From the NCBI GenBank assembly GCA_007125915.1, contig SLCH01000171.1, forward strand, positions 1 through 64,000: a stretch of 64,000 bases of DNA, read 5' to 3'. Below the pieces are notes generated by a model that saw only the letters and a program-made list of their open reading frames with translations, ran no database searches and had not been told where the DNA came from. How positions within the stretch are numbered: position 1 is the first letter of the stretch; every line of letters starts with the position of its first letter. This document shows, in pieces, positions 1 through 10,210 of the stretch. A program made the position numbers and the translations under genes. Source of the stretch: Syntrophobacteraceae bacterium (GTDB lineage Bacteria > Desulfobacterota > Syntrophobacteria > Syntrophobacterales > Syntrophobacteraceae).

Positions 1-545
1 AGACTGAAGGAACCCGTCAGCATGATGATGGGAACCAGGGAAAGCCCGATGGAGAGTTCATAGCTGATCATCTGGGCCGCCCCGCGTATGCCTCCCAGGA
101 GGCCGTACTTGGAATTGGAAGCCCATCCACCCAGTGCCACCCCGTAAACCCCCAGGGATGACATGGCGAAGACAAAAAGGAGCCCTATGTTGAGGTCCGC
201 CACCACCAGAGGAATGGGTTTCCCCCAAAGGGTGATGTCCCTGCCGAAGGGAATCACCGCAAACATCATGAAGGCCGTAACGGCCACCACCGCAGGAGCC
301 AGGATAAAAATGGGCCTGTCAGCCCCTTCCGGTATGGTGTCTTCCTTGGTGAACATCTTGACAATGTCAGCCAGTGGCTGCAGGAGGCCATACCTGCCGG
401 CGCGGTTGGGACCATATCGAATTTGCAGGCGGGCCAGAAATTTGCGCTCAACCCAAACCAGATACGCCGCCATGAAGAGCAGAAAGCTCAATACGAGGAC
501 GAGCTTTGTCATCAATATGAAAAATCCTGCCATCCAGCTCAGCAT
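1..545 (-). CDS. nuoH: NADH-quinone oxidoreductase subunit H (3' part truncated by window edge)
   Basis: Minus-strand reading from ATG at 545 gives MLSWMAGFFILMTKLVLVLSFLLFMAAYLVWVERKFLARLQIRYGPNRAGRYGLLQPLADIVKMFTKE..., the NuoH N-terminal signature; follows nuoBCD. Confidence 0.93.
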   Translation of the reverse strand, partial: MLSWMAGFFILMTKLVLVLSFLLFMAAYLVWVERKFLARLQIRYGPNRAGRYGLLQPLADIVKMFTKEDTIPEGADRPIFILAPAVVAVTAFMMFAVIPFGRDITLWGKPIPLVVADLNIGLLFVFAMSSLGVYGVALGGWASNSKYGLLGGIRGAAQMISYELSIGLSLVPIIMLTGSFS

Positions 546-579
546 TTTCTTTCATCCCCTGGGGAAAAAAGAACAAAAA

Positions 580-2949
580 TCATCGGTCGATATCGGGCAA
601 AATGTAGTCCAGAGAACCGATGATGGCGATGAGGTCGGCCACGCTTTCCCCCCGGGCCATGAGGGGCATGGCCTGCACGTTGGCAAACCCGGGCCCCCTG
701 ATGCGCATGCGGTAGGCATGCCCCAACCCTTCGCTCACCACATAATATCCCTGTTCACCCCGCGGAACCTCCGTGGCCGCATAGGCCTCCCCCCTGGGAA
801 TCCTGGGACCCCGGGTCACGTTGATAAAGTGGTGAATGAGGCTCTCGATGGCGGTGAGCATGTCTTCCCGTGGGGGAATGGCATAGCGGTAATCATCGGT
901 CACATAACGCCCTGAAGGCATGCTGGCCGCTGCCTGTTCAATGATCTTGAGGCTTTGGCGCATTTCTTCCACCCGCACCAGATAGCGCGCATAGCAATCT
1001 CCACCGGCCGCTGTGGGGACGTCGAACTGAAAATTCTCGTAACCCGAATAGGGAAACTTCTTGCGCAGATCCCATTCCAGTCCACAGGCCCTCAGGTTTG
1101 GACCCGTCACTCCCCAGTCTATGGCTTCCTCAAGGGACAAACGCCCGATGCCTTCTGTCCTGGCTTTGAAAATGGGGTTTTTGGTGATGAGGTTTTCATA
1201 CTCACGAAGCCGCCGGGGAAATATCCTGACAAAGGCGTCCACGGCTTCCTTCCAACCGTCGGGAAGATCGGCGGCAACACCCCCCAGGCGGAACCAGGAG
1301 GGATGCAGCCTTCCCCCGGTGATGAGTTCCACCACATCGAGGATCATCTCCCGCTCGGCAAAGGTGTAAAAATTGGGAGTCATGGCCCCCACATCGTGGG
1401 CAAAAGTTGCAAAGTAAACCAAATGGTTGCTCAGGCGGAAAAGCTCCGAGAGGAGCACACGCATCACCTGGGCTCGTTCTGGCACCCGAATGTCCGCCAG
1501 TGCCTCCACGGCCAGCACATAGGAAAGATTGTTGGCGGCACCCGCCAGATAATCGACCCGGTCCGTATAGGGAATGAACTGGTGCCATGTTTGCCGTTCC
1601 CCTATTTTTTCCACTCCCCGGTGATGGTAACCGATGTCCAGTTCCAATCGGGTGATTTCCTCGCCATCGAGGGAGGCCATGCAGCGCAGCAGTCCGTGGG
1701 TGCTCACATGGTGAGGCCCGAGGTTGAGAATGAACGGATCCTTATCCTTTTCATTTCTTCGCCCCAACGACAGAAACTCAGCCGCATCGAGGGGCTGTTC
1801 CCGTTGCGCATCCTCAAGAGTATAAGGGGGCATCTCCGTCGCTCGACCCGGATATTTCTTCCTCAGGGGAAATCCCTGCCAGTTATGGGGCATGAGGATC
1901 CGCCTCAGATGAGGATGGCCATCGAATCGGATGCCAAACATGTCGTAGACTTCCCGCTCATACCAGTTGGCCGATGGCCACAGGTCGGTGATGGTCTTCG
2001 TCACGGGCTCTTCCCCCTCGAGCCTCACTTTAAGGCGGATCCGTGCGGGGCCATCCAGGGACAGGAGCTGGTAAATCATGGTGAAGGAGGCCTCATCACT
2101 CCGTGCCGATTCATCCACAGCCGTCAGGTCATCGAGGCGCCGATACCGTGGCTCGGCCTCGTGCTTCAAAAACCGCAGCACATCTTTGAGGGAGTTCTCC
2201 TGCACCGTGAAGGTCATCATGTCCGAAGTATGAGGCAGCTGGTTCACCGAACCCGGAAAACGCCCGCTCATGACCGCTGCCAAGGATTGATCCCCTTGTG
2301 TCAATTCAATGCGGCGGGCCGGGGGCGTCCACATCAGGTGGGAACGATTGTCGAAGAAATGGGGAGGCGTGGCGGAAGATCCTCTGAGAGGCATTCCCTG
2401 GTACCCCGTACCGCGGGAATCCCTCGTCTTGGTGTGTCCATCCACCAGAAGGGGCGCCACTGTTCCCTGTGTGCCCCCACCCAGGTGAAAAACCTTGCGC
2501 GCGGGCTTTTCCGTGGAAACGATCTTTTCCTGCAATTGAACGAGACCCTGAAGGACCGCTTCAGGTCGGGGGGGACAGCCGGGAATGTAGACATCCACCG
2601 GCAAAATCTGGTTCACCCCCTGCACCACACTGTAAACATCATACATGCCGCCGCTGTTGGAACACGATCCCATGGAGATGACCCACTTGGGCTCGGGCAT
2701 CTGTTCATAAAGGCGCAGCACAACGGGCGCTATCTTTTTAAAGACCGTGCCGGAGACAATCAGAAGATCTGCCTGCCGGGGAGACGGCCGCAGCACCTCC
2801 GCACCAAAACGGGCCATGTCGTAGCGGGAGGTCAGAGCCGTGGCTTTTTCCACAAAACAGCAGGAGAGCCCGAAAAACATGGGCCAGAGACTGTACTTGC
2901 GAGCCCAATTGATCACCACATCCCCGGCATCCAGGAGGCGGTTCTTCAT
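580..2949 (-). CDS. nuoBCD: NADH-quinone oxidoreductase subunit B/C/D fusion protein
   Basis: One ORF contains NuoB ([10 protein letters not shown]...[10 protein letters not shown]...[11 protein letters not shown]), NuoC ([24 protein letters not shown]) and NuoD ([12 protein letters not shown]...GYHHRGVEK...). The ORF track starts at 2973, but ATG at 2949 overlaps the nuoA stop as ATGA. Confidence 0.95.
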   Translation of the reverse strand: MKNRLLDAGDVVINWARKYSLWPMFFGLSCCFVEKATALTSRYDMARFGAEVLRPSPRQADLLIVSGTVFKKIAPVVLRLYEQMPEPKWVISMGSCSNSGGMYDVYSVVQGVNQILPVDVYIPGCPPRPEAVLQGLVQLQEKIVSTEKPARKVFHLGGGTQGTVAPLLVDGHTKTRDSRGTGYQGMPLRGSSATPPHFFDNRSHLMWTPPARRIELTQGDQSLAAVMSGRFPGSVNQLPHTSDMMTFTVQENSLKDVLRFLKHEAEPRYRRLDDLTAVDESARSDEASFTMIYQLLSLDGPARIRLKVRLEGEEPVTKTITDLWPSANWYEREVYDMFGIRFDGHPHLRRILMPHNWQGFPLRKKYPGRATEMPPYTLEDAQREQPLDAAEFLSLGRRNEKDKDPFILNLGPHHVSTHGLLRCMASLDGEEITRLELDIGYHHRGVEKIGERQTWHQFIPYTDRVDYLAGAANNLSYVLAVEALADIRVPERAQVMRVLLSELFRLSNHLVYFATFAHDVGAMTPNFYTFAEREMILDVVELITGGRLHPSWFRLGGVAADLPDGWKEAVDAFVRIFPRRLREYENLITKNPIFKARTEGIGRLSLEEAIDWGVTGPNLRACGLEWDLRKKFPYSGYENFQFDVPTAAGGDCYARYLVRVEEMRQSLKIIEQAAASMPSGRYVTDDYRYAIPPREDMLTAIESLIHHFINVTRGPRIPRGEAYAATEVPRGEQGYYVVSEGLGHAYRMRIRGPGFANVQAMPLMARGESVADLIAIIGSLDYILPDIDR

Positions 2950-3377
2950 TTCGACCTGTGGCTTTCCCTCCAATCAAGTCCTCCCTTCACCCATATATAG
3001 GCCAACCCGACGAGCAATACGATGATGAAAAAAGCCATCTGAAGCCATCCCGTCCATCCGAGTTCCCTGAACACAACGGCCCAGGCGAAAATAAAAACAC
3101 CCTCCACGTCGAACAACAGAAAGAAGATGGCAACCATGTAAAAAGGAACGGGAAGGGGAAGGCGAGCCGTTCCCGTGGGGATGACACCGCTTTCATAGAC
3201 TCTTGATTTTTCTCGACTTTCCTTTTTTTCACCCACCCAGTGGGCAATGAAAAGCTGAAAGCCGATGAAAGCGAGGACCAGAAGGCCAAAAAGAACCAGG
3301 GAAAAAATCCCCGGTTCCCAGGGCGAGAGCATCGCTCCATCAGAGATTGGCTGCATGTATTCTCCCTGGTTGTGCAA
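2946..3377 (-). CDS. nuoA: NADH-quinone oxidoreductase subunit A
   Basis: Three TM segments; [16 protein letters not shown]...[23 protein letters not shown] signature. Confidence 0.93.
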   Translation of the reverse strand: MHNQGEYMQPISDGAMLSPWEPGIFSLVLFGLLVLAFIGFQLFIAHWVGEKKESREKSRVYESGVIPTGTARLPLPVPFYMVAIFFLLFDVEGVFIFAWAVVFRELGWTGWLQMAFFIIVLLVGLAYIWVKGGLDWRESHRSK

Positions 3378-3383
3378 GGGGCA

Positions 3384-5885
3384 TCATGATTTTCTCATGC
3401 GATCATGAGGCACGCGCACGGAAATGTCCCTGAACTTCTGCCATTGAAGACGATGGTGGCGCGGCAGCACAAGTACTCCCCGTGCCATGGAAGGGGACAC
3501 TTTCAGCCGCACTTCCACAACTCCCCCTTCCAGGTCCATGGCAATGACATCATCTTGGGAAAAACCCAGCATGGAAGCGTCTTGCTCGTGCATCCACATG
3601 TGAGGCTTCGGTTCCACTTTTTCAAGGGCCGGCGAGTGCGCAGAAAGTTCTTCCGTGCCAAAGAGAGCCTCCACCAGGAGAAGCTCCAGAGAATCCCCGG
3701 CATCTTCCCCAAAGGTGAAGTATTCTTCACGGGCAGAAAACGGTTCCCGGGAACTTTCACGGGGGATGAGCCTCATGCCATCGCCGGGACGATCTCCCGG
3801 GGCGCCCTCCAGCGGGGATGCGCCTTTCCCCGGACGAAACCGCGGGTCCGAAAGGGAAACCTCTCCTGAAGCACCCATGTTCCTTGCTATCTCCTCCAGA
3901 ACCTTTCCGGCGGCCTTGAAGTCTTGTCCGGGAATGATGGCGCCGTGGGCGCGAGGAGGATGGTTTCCTTCCGTCCACTGCTCCATGGGAATTCCCCCCT
4001 CATGAACAGCCCGGGACCATTGAACCCTCCCCTCCTGGTTGATGAATGTCGAATCCACTTCAAAAAGGGTGGAGGTGGGCAGAAAGACGTGTGACATTTC
4101 AGCCGACAGAGAAGGCAAGTGATCGAGAACGATCAGCAATTCCAGCTTCTCCATGGCTCTTTTGAGGCGATCCTTATGGGGAAACTGCAAAAAAGGATCA
4201 CTTTCCACAAGCACGAGAGCCTTGGTGCATCCCTGCTCCATGGATTCGACAACCTCCATGAAAGACGATTCTTCCGAGCCCGAGAGAAGGGCTCCTCCGA
4301 ACGCGTTGGCTCCCGGCAGCACGTAGAACAGTCCGCACTGCCCCTTGGCCGATCTCATAAGCAGGGCCAGGTCGGCGCACAGGGAAGGGGTGTTTTCACG
4401 GACAATCTCCGATCCACAGACAAGCACGGGTCTTCGGCTTTTCTGCAAGGCTGAAAGCACCACATCCAATTCTTCCCCGTGGTTCACAGGGGCCTTGAAA
4501 AGGGACTCCAGGGGAAGGCTCTTGAGGAAGTCTTCGTGCAAGGGAGGCAGCTTTCCCTCATCACCGGTCTCCAGGGCTTTTCCAACCAGACTCCCCAGAA
4601 CTCCGTTCAGTTCTCCCGGAGCAAACCCAAGATGCACATGGGGCGCAGGGAGGAACGAGGGGCGAGGGTCCAGGATCACCAGGAGAGCCCCCCTGCGATG
4701 AGCCTGACGCATGGCCAGCGCAAGCATGGGCGCTTCATTGAGGGGATCGACACCCACCGCCACAATAAAGTCTCCATGGGCGACGCCATTGAGGGAGACA
4801 GCCACCCGTTCATCCAGGCTTGCAACTGCTCTTTTCACCGCTTTTTCTGTCTGAGAATTCACAAAAAAACAGGGTGCGGGGAGACCCAGCCCGTCGCAAA
4901 GACTCTTGAGCATGGTTTGAGTTTCCAGGCTGTTGCGGGCTGAACCCACACACGCGATGGCCCGGGGTCCACTGGCCGCATGAATGCGGCTGAGTTTCTC
5001 CGCAGCCGATTTGAGGGCATCGCTGAGGGCAACGGATCTGGAATCCACCCTTGCCTGACGGGGCCGGGACGGCTGGTTGGTGTAGCCAAACCCGAAGCGG
5101 CCTCGATCGCAAATGAATTCACTGCCTAAAGCTTCATTGTAGCGGCCTTCCACCCGCCAGACCGTTCGGTACCGCGCATTGGCCACGGTGTTGCACCCCA
5201 GAGAGCAGTGGATGCACACCGAGGGTGATCTGTCCAAATCCCATGAGCGCACTTTGTAGCGGGCGGGAATGTCCGTGTAGACCCCCGTGGGGCAAAGATC
5301 CACCAGATTCCCCGAAAAGGGGCTTTCCAGCTGTCCGTTCTGAAAACGCCCAAAATAAACGCGATCGGCGATCTGCATGACCCCGAGATCTCTATAACCG
5401 CAGTATTCCTGGTAAAACCTGGAACACCGGTAACAATGGATGCAGCGATTCATTTCATGGGCGATGAACTCTCCCAGGTACTGGTTACGGTAGGTTCGCT
5501 TGCTTCCCTTGTAACGGCGGATGCCATGTCCTCCCGACACGGTTTCGTCCTGCAGGAGGCACTGCCCCCCCTCATCGCAAACGGGGCAATCGTGGGGGTG
5601 GTTGAGCATGAGCCATTCGATCACCTGCCTTCGAAACGCAACGGCTTCGTCATCGGTCGTGGACACCACCATGCCGTCCTGCACGTCGACCATGCAGCTC
5701 ATCTGGACACCTTTGAAGGGTCCCTGCAAAAACTTCACGGCACAAACTCGGCAAGCACCCACAGCGCCCAGAGATTTGAGATAACAAAACCTCGGAATCA
5801 TGATGCCCAGCCGCTCCGCTGCATCGATGACTTTGGTCTCTTGAGGCACTTCTATTTCCAGACCATCAATGACGATTCGAGGCAT
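3384..5885 (-). CDS. nuoG: NADH-quinone oxidoreductase subunit G (molybdopterin-oxidoreductase-like)
   Basis: N-terminal 2Fe-2S ferredoxin domain (CYLKSLGAVGACRVCAVKF), NHPHDCPVCDEGGQCLLQD, EMNRCIHCYRCSRFYQEYCG, then a Mo-bis-MGD-like domain. Confidence 0.93.
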   Translation of the reverse strand: MPRIVIDGLEIEVPQETKVIDAAERLGIMIPRFCYLKSLGAVGACRVCAVKFLQGPFKGVQMSCMVDVQDGMVVSTTDDEAVAFRRQVIEWLMLNHPHDCPVCDEGGQCLLQDETVSGGHGIRRYKGSKRTYRNQYLGEFIAHEMNRCIHCYRCSRFYQEYCGYRDLGVMQIADRVYFGRFQNGQLESPFSGNLVDLCPTGVYTDIPARYKVRSWDLDRSPSVCIHCSLGCNTVANARYRTVWRVEGRYNEALGSEFICDRGRFGFGYTNQPSRPRQARVDSRSVALSDALKSAAEKLSRIHAASGPRAIACVGSARNSLETQTMLKSLCDGLGLPAPCFFVNSQTEKAVKRAVASLDERVAVSLNGVAHGDFIVAVGVDPLNEAPMLALAMRQAHRRGALLVILDPRPSFLPAPHVHLGFAPGELNGVLGSLVGKALETGDEGKLPPLHEDFLKSLPLESLFKAPVNHGEELDVVLSALQKSRRPVLVCGSEIVRENTPSLCADLALLMRSAKGQCGLFYVLPGANAFGGALLSGSEESSFMEVVESMEQGCTKALVLVESDPFLQFPHKDRLKRAMEKLELLIVLDHLPSLSAEMSHVFLPTSTLFEVDSTFINQEGRVQWSRAVHEGGIPMEQWTEGNHPPRAHGAIIPGQDFKAAGKVLEEIARNMGASGEVSLSDPRFRPGKGASPLEGAPGDRPGDGMRLIPRESSREPFSAREEYFTFGEDAGDSLELLLVEALFGTEELSAHSPALEKVEPKPHMWMHEQDASMLGFSQDDVIAMDLEGGVVEVRLKVSPSMARGVLVLPRHHRLQWQKFRDISVRVPHDRMRKS

Positions 5886-6006
5886 TTCATTTCTCTTCAG
5901 GGACGGATTGATCGCTCGTTGTGCTCAAAAAAAAGACGGACACCACAACTTCAAAGGCCCTCAGCGCACTGCTCCCCCATCTCCTCACCTTCCATCCATG
6001 ACCCAT

Positions 6007-7287
6007 TCATGTCTTGAAGGGACACCTTTTCTGCCGAATGTGCTCCCGCACTTCATCTTCGAAATAAGTGAGCAGACTTTCCACGGGACTGGCTGCTCCA
6101 GGGGCAAGAGCGCAGTAGGCGTTCCAGAGCTGATCGCACATGGCACGCATCATCGGGATGAACTCCTCTTCCCCCTCCCCTTTTTCAATGCGCCAGAGGA
6201 GGTCGCGAAGATAAGGCAGCCCTTCACGGCAGGGAGTGCACCAGCCACAGGACTCCCTGGCAAAAAACTGGGTGAGATTGAGGGTCGCTCCCACGAGGCA
6301 GGTGTTTTGGTCGAACACGATGATGGCCGCCGTGCCCATGCGGTGCCCGATGGCCGCCACCGACTCGAAGTCCATGGGCACATCGAGATGTTCCGAGGTC
6401 AGATACCTTGTGGATGCGCCTCCCGGAAGGCAAGCCTTGTAGTGGCAGCCAGGCTGAAGGCCCCCCGCATGCTCTTCGATGATTTCTCTCAGGGTTATGC
6501 CCATGGGCAGTTCAAAACACCCGGGCCCATTCACCCTTCCACTCACGCAAAAAAGCTTGGTGCCGGGAGAAGTGCTGCTTCGTGACAATCCCTGGTACCA
6601 TTCGGCCCCATTTCGCAAGATGTGAGGCACATTGGCCATGGTTTCAATGTTGTTGACCACTGTAGGACGGCCCCAAAGCCCCTTCACCGTAGGGTATGGA
6701 GGGGGCTTTACAGGATTGGGACGCTTGCCCTGCAGGGCATTGAGAAGGGCCGTGGCCTCTCCGCAAATGTATCTGCCCCCGCTGCGGTGCACCACAATTT
6801 CAAAGGAAAAGTCCGTTCCCAGGATATTCTTTCCCAGGTAACCCGCATCTCGAGCTTTCTGAATTTCCCTTTCCAGAATTCTGGCACTGCTTTCATAGGA
6901 GGGGCGAACAAAGATGAATCCTTTCTCCGCTCCCGTTGCGTACCCCGTGAGCGCCATGCCCTCCAGGATCATGTGTGGGTCCGCATGGACCAGAACACGG
7001 TCCTTGAATGTTCCCGGTTCCATTTCATCGCAATTGGCCACAACGTAGCGGGGATAATCCGCCTCCTCGGGCACTCCCAGCCACTTGATGGCCGCGGGGA
7101 AACCAGCGCCGCCCCTTCCTCTCAGGTTGGCCCGCTGAACTTCCGCGCAAACATCCTTTCCCGTCCACTTTCCGACCACGAGAGAGAGGGCTTCGTAACC
7201 GCCGCTTCGGCAGTATTCCTCCATGGTGGCAATGCGGCTTGCCTTGCGGTTGGCAAAAAGGACCTGGGGGTACATAGACCGCCTCAT
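6007..7287 (-). CDS. nuoF: NADH-quinone oxidoreductase subunit F
   Basis: GRGGAGFPAAIKW, NCDEMEPGTFKDR, SCGWCTPCREG motifs; 4-nt overlap with nuoE. Confidence 0.95.
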   Translation of the reverse strand: MRRSMYPQVLFANRKASRIATMEEYCRSGGYEALSLVVGKWTGKDVCAEVQRANLRGRGGAGFPAAIKWLGVPEEADYPRYVVANCDEMEPGTFKDRVLVHADPHMILEGMALTGYATGAEKGFIFVRPSYESSARILEREIQKARDAGYLGKNILGTDFSFEIVVHRSGGRYICGEATALLNALQGKRPNPVKPPPYPTVKGLWGRPTVVNNIETMANVPHILRNGAEWYQGLSRSSTSPGTKLFCVSGRVNGPGCFELPMGITLREIIEEHAGGLQPGCHYKACLPGGASTRYLTSEHLDVPMDFESVAAIGHRMGTAAIIVFDQNTCLVGATLNLTQFFARESCGWCTPCREGLPYLRDLLWRIEKGEGEEEFIPMMRAMCDQLWNAYCALAPGAASPVESLLTYFEDEVREHIRQKRCPFKT

Positions 7288-7799
7288 TTCATGCCTGTGG
7301 GCAGGTGGGGTTCTTCGGCCAGCCTGGTGAGAATACGGTCAATCTTTTCCCGTGTCAGTTCACCATGAATGTGGCGATTGACGAGCATGGCCGGAGCATG
7401 ATCGCAGTAGCCGAGACAGCATACGGGGAGCACGGTGAAGAGACCGTCTTCGGTCGTTTCTCCCAGGCGGATCTTCAAACGGGAAAGAAGGTGATCCATC
7501 AGGGACTCGTGTCCGTGCATCCAGCAGACGGCACTGTCGCACACATGAATGACATATTTGCCCACGGGTTGACGATAAATGAAGTTGTAAAAAGTGGCCA
7601 GTTCTTCCAATTCCAGGGGAGTCATGGCCAGCAATTCGGACGCAACCAGCATGGCTTGGTCACTCATGTGGCCAAAGTGATTCTGAAGAGCGGTCATCAC
7701 ATCGATAGCCTGCTCCCGGGCAGTCTCCCCCTCGGCTATTCGCTGGATGAGCTGCTTCCTCATTTCCTCGGGCAAAAGGTCCGCGTATGCCATGTTCAC
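7284..7799 (-). CDS. nuoE: NADH-quinone oxidoreductase subunit E (thioredoxin-like 2Fe-2S)
   Basis: ELEELATFYNFIYRQPVGKYVIHVCDSAVCW...CLGYCDHAPAMLVN; first gene of the nuo operon. Confidence 0.93.
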   Translation of the reverse strand: MNMAYADLLPEEMRKQLIQRIAEGETAREQAIDVMTALQNHFGHMSDQAMLVASELLAMTPLELEELATFYNFIYRQPVGKYVIHVCDSAVCWMHGHESLMDHLLSRLKIRLGETTEDGLFTVLPVCCLGYCDHAPAMLVNRHIHGELTREKIDRILTRLAEEPHLPTGMK

Positions 7800-8166
7800 A
7801 GATACCTCTCAGCGGCCAGGAAGAATGTCCCCATCAAGACCACATGCACCAGGTTGATTCACAAGCGATGTTCAAAATGTCTCTTCCCAAGCCATGGAAG
7901 CAAAATACATCATACACAATGGAAGATCAACTGATCACCAGAGGATGAAGAGCCGCCACGGATTTCGTTCACATTTTCTTTTTCACGTTCTCCCTCTTAA
8001 AAGAGCAACTGGGAATTTTGCCATTCCCGGCCGTCACCTTTCCATTACAAAAGATTTCCCGCAAAGGTTAATATAAGAGCACCGGATCAGGATACGACAC
8101 GAGCGCTCTGCTTTTTTTGTGAATGGATTCGGATGATCCCTGCCCATTAAAAGGGAAGGAGATGTT

Positions 8167-9213
8167 TTGATTTCCATCGATGGCTCAAAACACTCGGGTA
8201 GCGGAACCATACTCAGGTATTCAGCCGCGCTGGCCTGCGTGACGGGAGAACCCCTGCACGTGTACAACATCAGGGAGAAGAGACCCAGGCCGGGACTGAG
8301 GCCGCAGCACCTCAAAGCTCTCGAAGCCTGTTGCCACATGACTTCGGGGGAGCTTGAGGGGGCGGAAACGGGATCGCGCGAGATTTTTTTTCGCCCAGGC
8401 AGTGGTCCTCGAGGGGGAACCTTCCACTGGGACATCGGCACGGCGGGTTCCACGACCATGCTGGCTTTCGCGCTCATCCCACCCGCTTTGTTCGCCGATG
8501 CACCAAGCACTTTTTCACTCAAGGGAGGCCTGTTTCAGGATTTCGCTCCCAGCGCGCACCACATGGGGAAAGTCCTTCTGCCCCTTCTCCATGCAATGGG
8601 AGGTGAAGTCCAGGTGGAAGTGCTGAAACCCGGGTATGTTCCTCTGGGGGGCGGCCACCTGAAGCTCCGCGTGAGCCCCTTGCGGGAACCGCTGCAACCC
8701 CTTAACCTGGTTGATCAGGGAAAAGAGTGGCGCTTTCGGGGCATTTCCCTCGCTTCTCATCTGAAAGGGGAAAAGGTCAGCCGGCGCATGGCCGCCGCCG
8801 CAGACAGAATCCTCGAAAAGGAAGGTTTTGGAGCCCAGTGGGAGATTCATGACGACTCCAGCGCTTCTCAGAAAGGGGCCGCCCTTCTTGTTTATGTGCA
8901 CACGGACACGGGATGTTTGCTGGGCGCAGACCAGGCGGGAAAGCCGGGCAGGCAATCGGAAAAGATCGCTCGTTTCGTGGTCCGCTCCCTTTTGGAAGAC
9001 CTTCGTTCGCCCGCCACCGTGGACCGCCACCTGGCCGACCAGATCATCATTTTTGCTGCTCTGGCGGAAGGGAAAACCCAGTACATTCTTCCTTGCATCA
9101 CAGACCACGTGGAATCAAATCTATGGCTCGTGAAAAAGATCCTTGGCGCCGATTTTCATTGGAAAGGAAATCTTCTGAGTATCAATGGAATTGGATTGTT
9201 GAGAAATTCTTAA
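8167..9213 (+). CDS. rtcA: RNA 3'-terminal phosphate cyclase
   Basis: IDGSKHSGSGTILRYSAALA, RPRPGLRPQHLKAL, GTAGSTTMLAFALIPPALFA and the C-terminal HLADQIIIFAALAEGKTQY are RtcA signatures; TTG start. Confidence 0.9.
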   Translation: MISIDGSKHSGSGTILRYSAALACVTGEPLHVYNIREKRPRPGLRPQHLKALEACCHMTSGELEGAETGSREIFFRPGSGPRGGTFHWDIGTAGSTTMLAFALIPPALFADAPSTFSLKGGLFQDFAPSAHHMGKVLLPLLHAMGGEVQVEVLKPGYVPLGGGHLKLRVSPLREPLQPLNLVDQGKEWRFRGISLASHLKGEKVSRRMAAAADRILEKEGFGAQWEIHDDSSASQKGAALLVYVHTDTGCLLGADQAGKPGRQSEKIARFVVRSLLEDLRSPATVDRHLADQIIIFAALAEGKTQYILPCITDHVESNLWLVKKILGADFHWKGNLLSINGIGLLRNS

Positions 9214-9235
9214 CTTTCTTGGGGAGGTTGCGGCC

Positions 9236-10201
9236 ATGTCTTCTCGCATCAAGATTCGAGGCATCTACAGCACGGCCCTCACCCGGCTCCTCCTGGATGC
9301 TGGCTATCCCATCGTGGATCCCTCGGCACGTATTCTCCACAGATTCGCCATGGACAGAGACGAAGGCCATTGCGACATTTGCATTCAGGATCGCCAGGAT
9401 CTTCAAGGTGTGATCCTGTGTGGCCCGCCCGAAAATCTGTGCCAATTTCTGACTTTTCTCCAAGAGACCCTGCTGGATGCCGTTCTGGTCGGCTTTGAGC
9501 CGCAGCAGGGTTCCGACACGCAGGTGAAGGCTCTTGTGGAATTTCCAGGCATGGCCAAGTCCTCACTGGACCAGTTGCGCCAGCAGGTCACCCCCACCGT
9601 GAAAAGGCATCACCAACTGCGAATCGTCAACAGCAAAGCCCTCGAAAAAGCCGAACTGCAGCTGGCCAGGTCCCCTCACGCAAAAGAAGAATTGGAGAAA
9701 CACCTCTTCCTGGAAAACATTCTGCTGCCCATGGAAAAGAGCGGTGTGGTGAAACTGGAACACATGAGGCCCTCAGGCAAAGCCATGCGTCCCCGTGAAG
9801 GCATGCTTCTGAAAATGGATGAAACCCTCTTGACTTTCAAGCGCTTTTTCATGAAAGGCAGGTACGATGGTCTCGACCTGCCCATCGCCTCAGGGGATTA
9901 TGGGATCACCGAGATTGTGGAAGGACAATGGACCGTGAAGCATTCCTATTTTAAAAAGTCGGGAACGCTGATAGGAGAATATTACAACATCAACACTCCC
10001 GTTGAATTCTACCCCTATGGTGCCCGTTATCTGGACCTGGAAATCGATGTGGTGAAGAGGGCCGGAGAACTGCCCTTCATCATTGACCAAAACAAACTGA
10101 GCCTTTTGGGCCAGAAGGGAACCATAGGCCATTCCCTGGAACTCAAAGCCATGGAAATTGCCGAAACCCTGATGAAAAACATCAATGGCCACAAGGGGTG
10201 A
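9236..10201 (+). CDS. DUF402/FAU-1-like ribonuclease (archaeal RNA-binding protein AU-1 type)
   Basis: N-terminal RNase E/G-like region plus C-terminal DUF402-like region (GDYGITEIVEGQWTVKHSYFKKSGTLIGEYYNINTPVEFYPYGARYLDLEIDVV). Confidence 0.72.
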   Translation: MSSRIKIRGIYSTALTRLLLDAGYPIVDPSARILHRFAMDRDEGHCDICIQDRQDLQGVILCGPPENLCQFLTFLQETLLDAVLVGFEPQQGSDTQVKALVEFPGMAKSSLDQLRQQVTPTVKRHHQLRIVNSKALEKAELQLARSPHAKEELEKHLFLENILLPMEKSGVVKLEHMRPSGKAMRPREGMLLKMDETLLTFKRFFMKGRYDGLDLPIASGDYGITEIVEGQWTVKHSYFKKSGTLIGEYYNINTPVEFYPYGARYLDLEIDVVKRAGELPFIIDQNKLSLLGQKGTIGHSLELKAMEIAETLMKNINGHKG

Positions 10202-10210
10202 AATGCCAAC

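Noticed and set aside
955-3000. 681-aa plus-strand ORF
   Set aside because: Antisense to nuoBCD; low-plausibility composition and no recognisable domain, so a shadow ORF.
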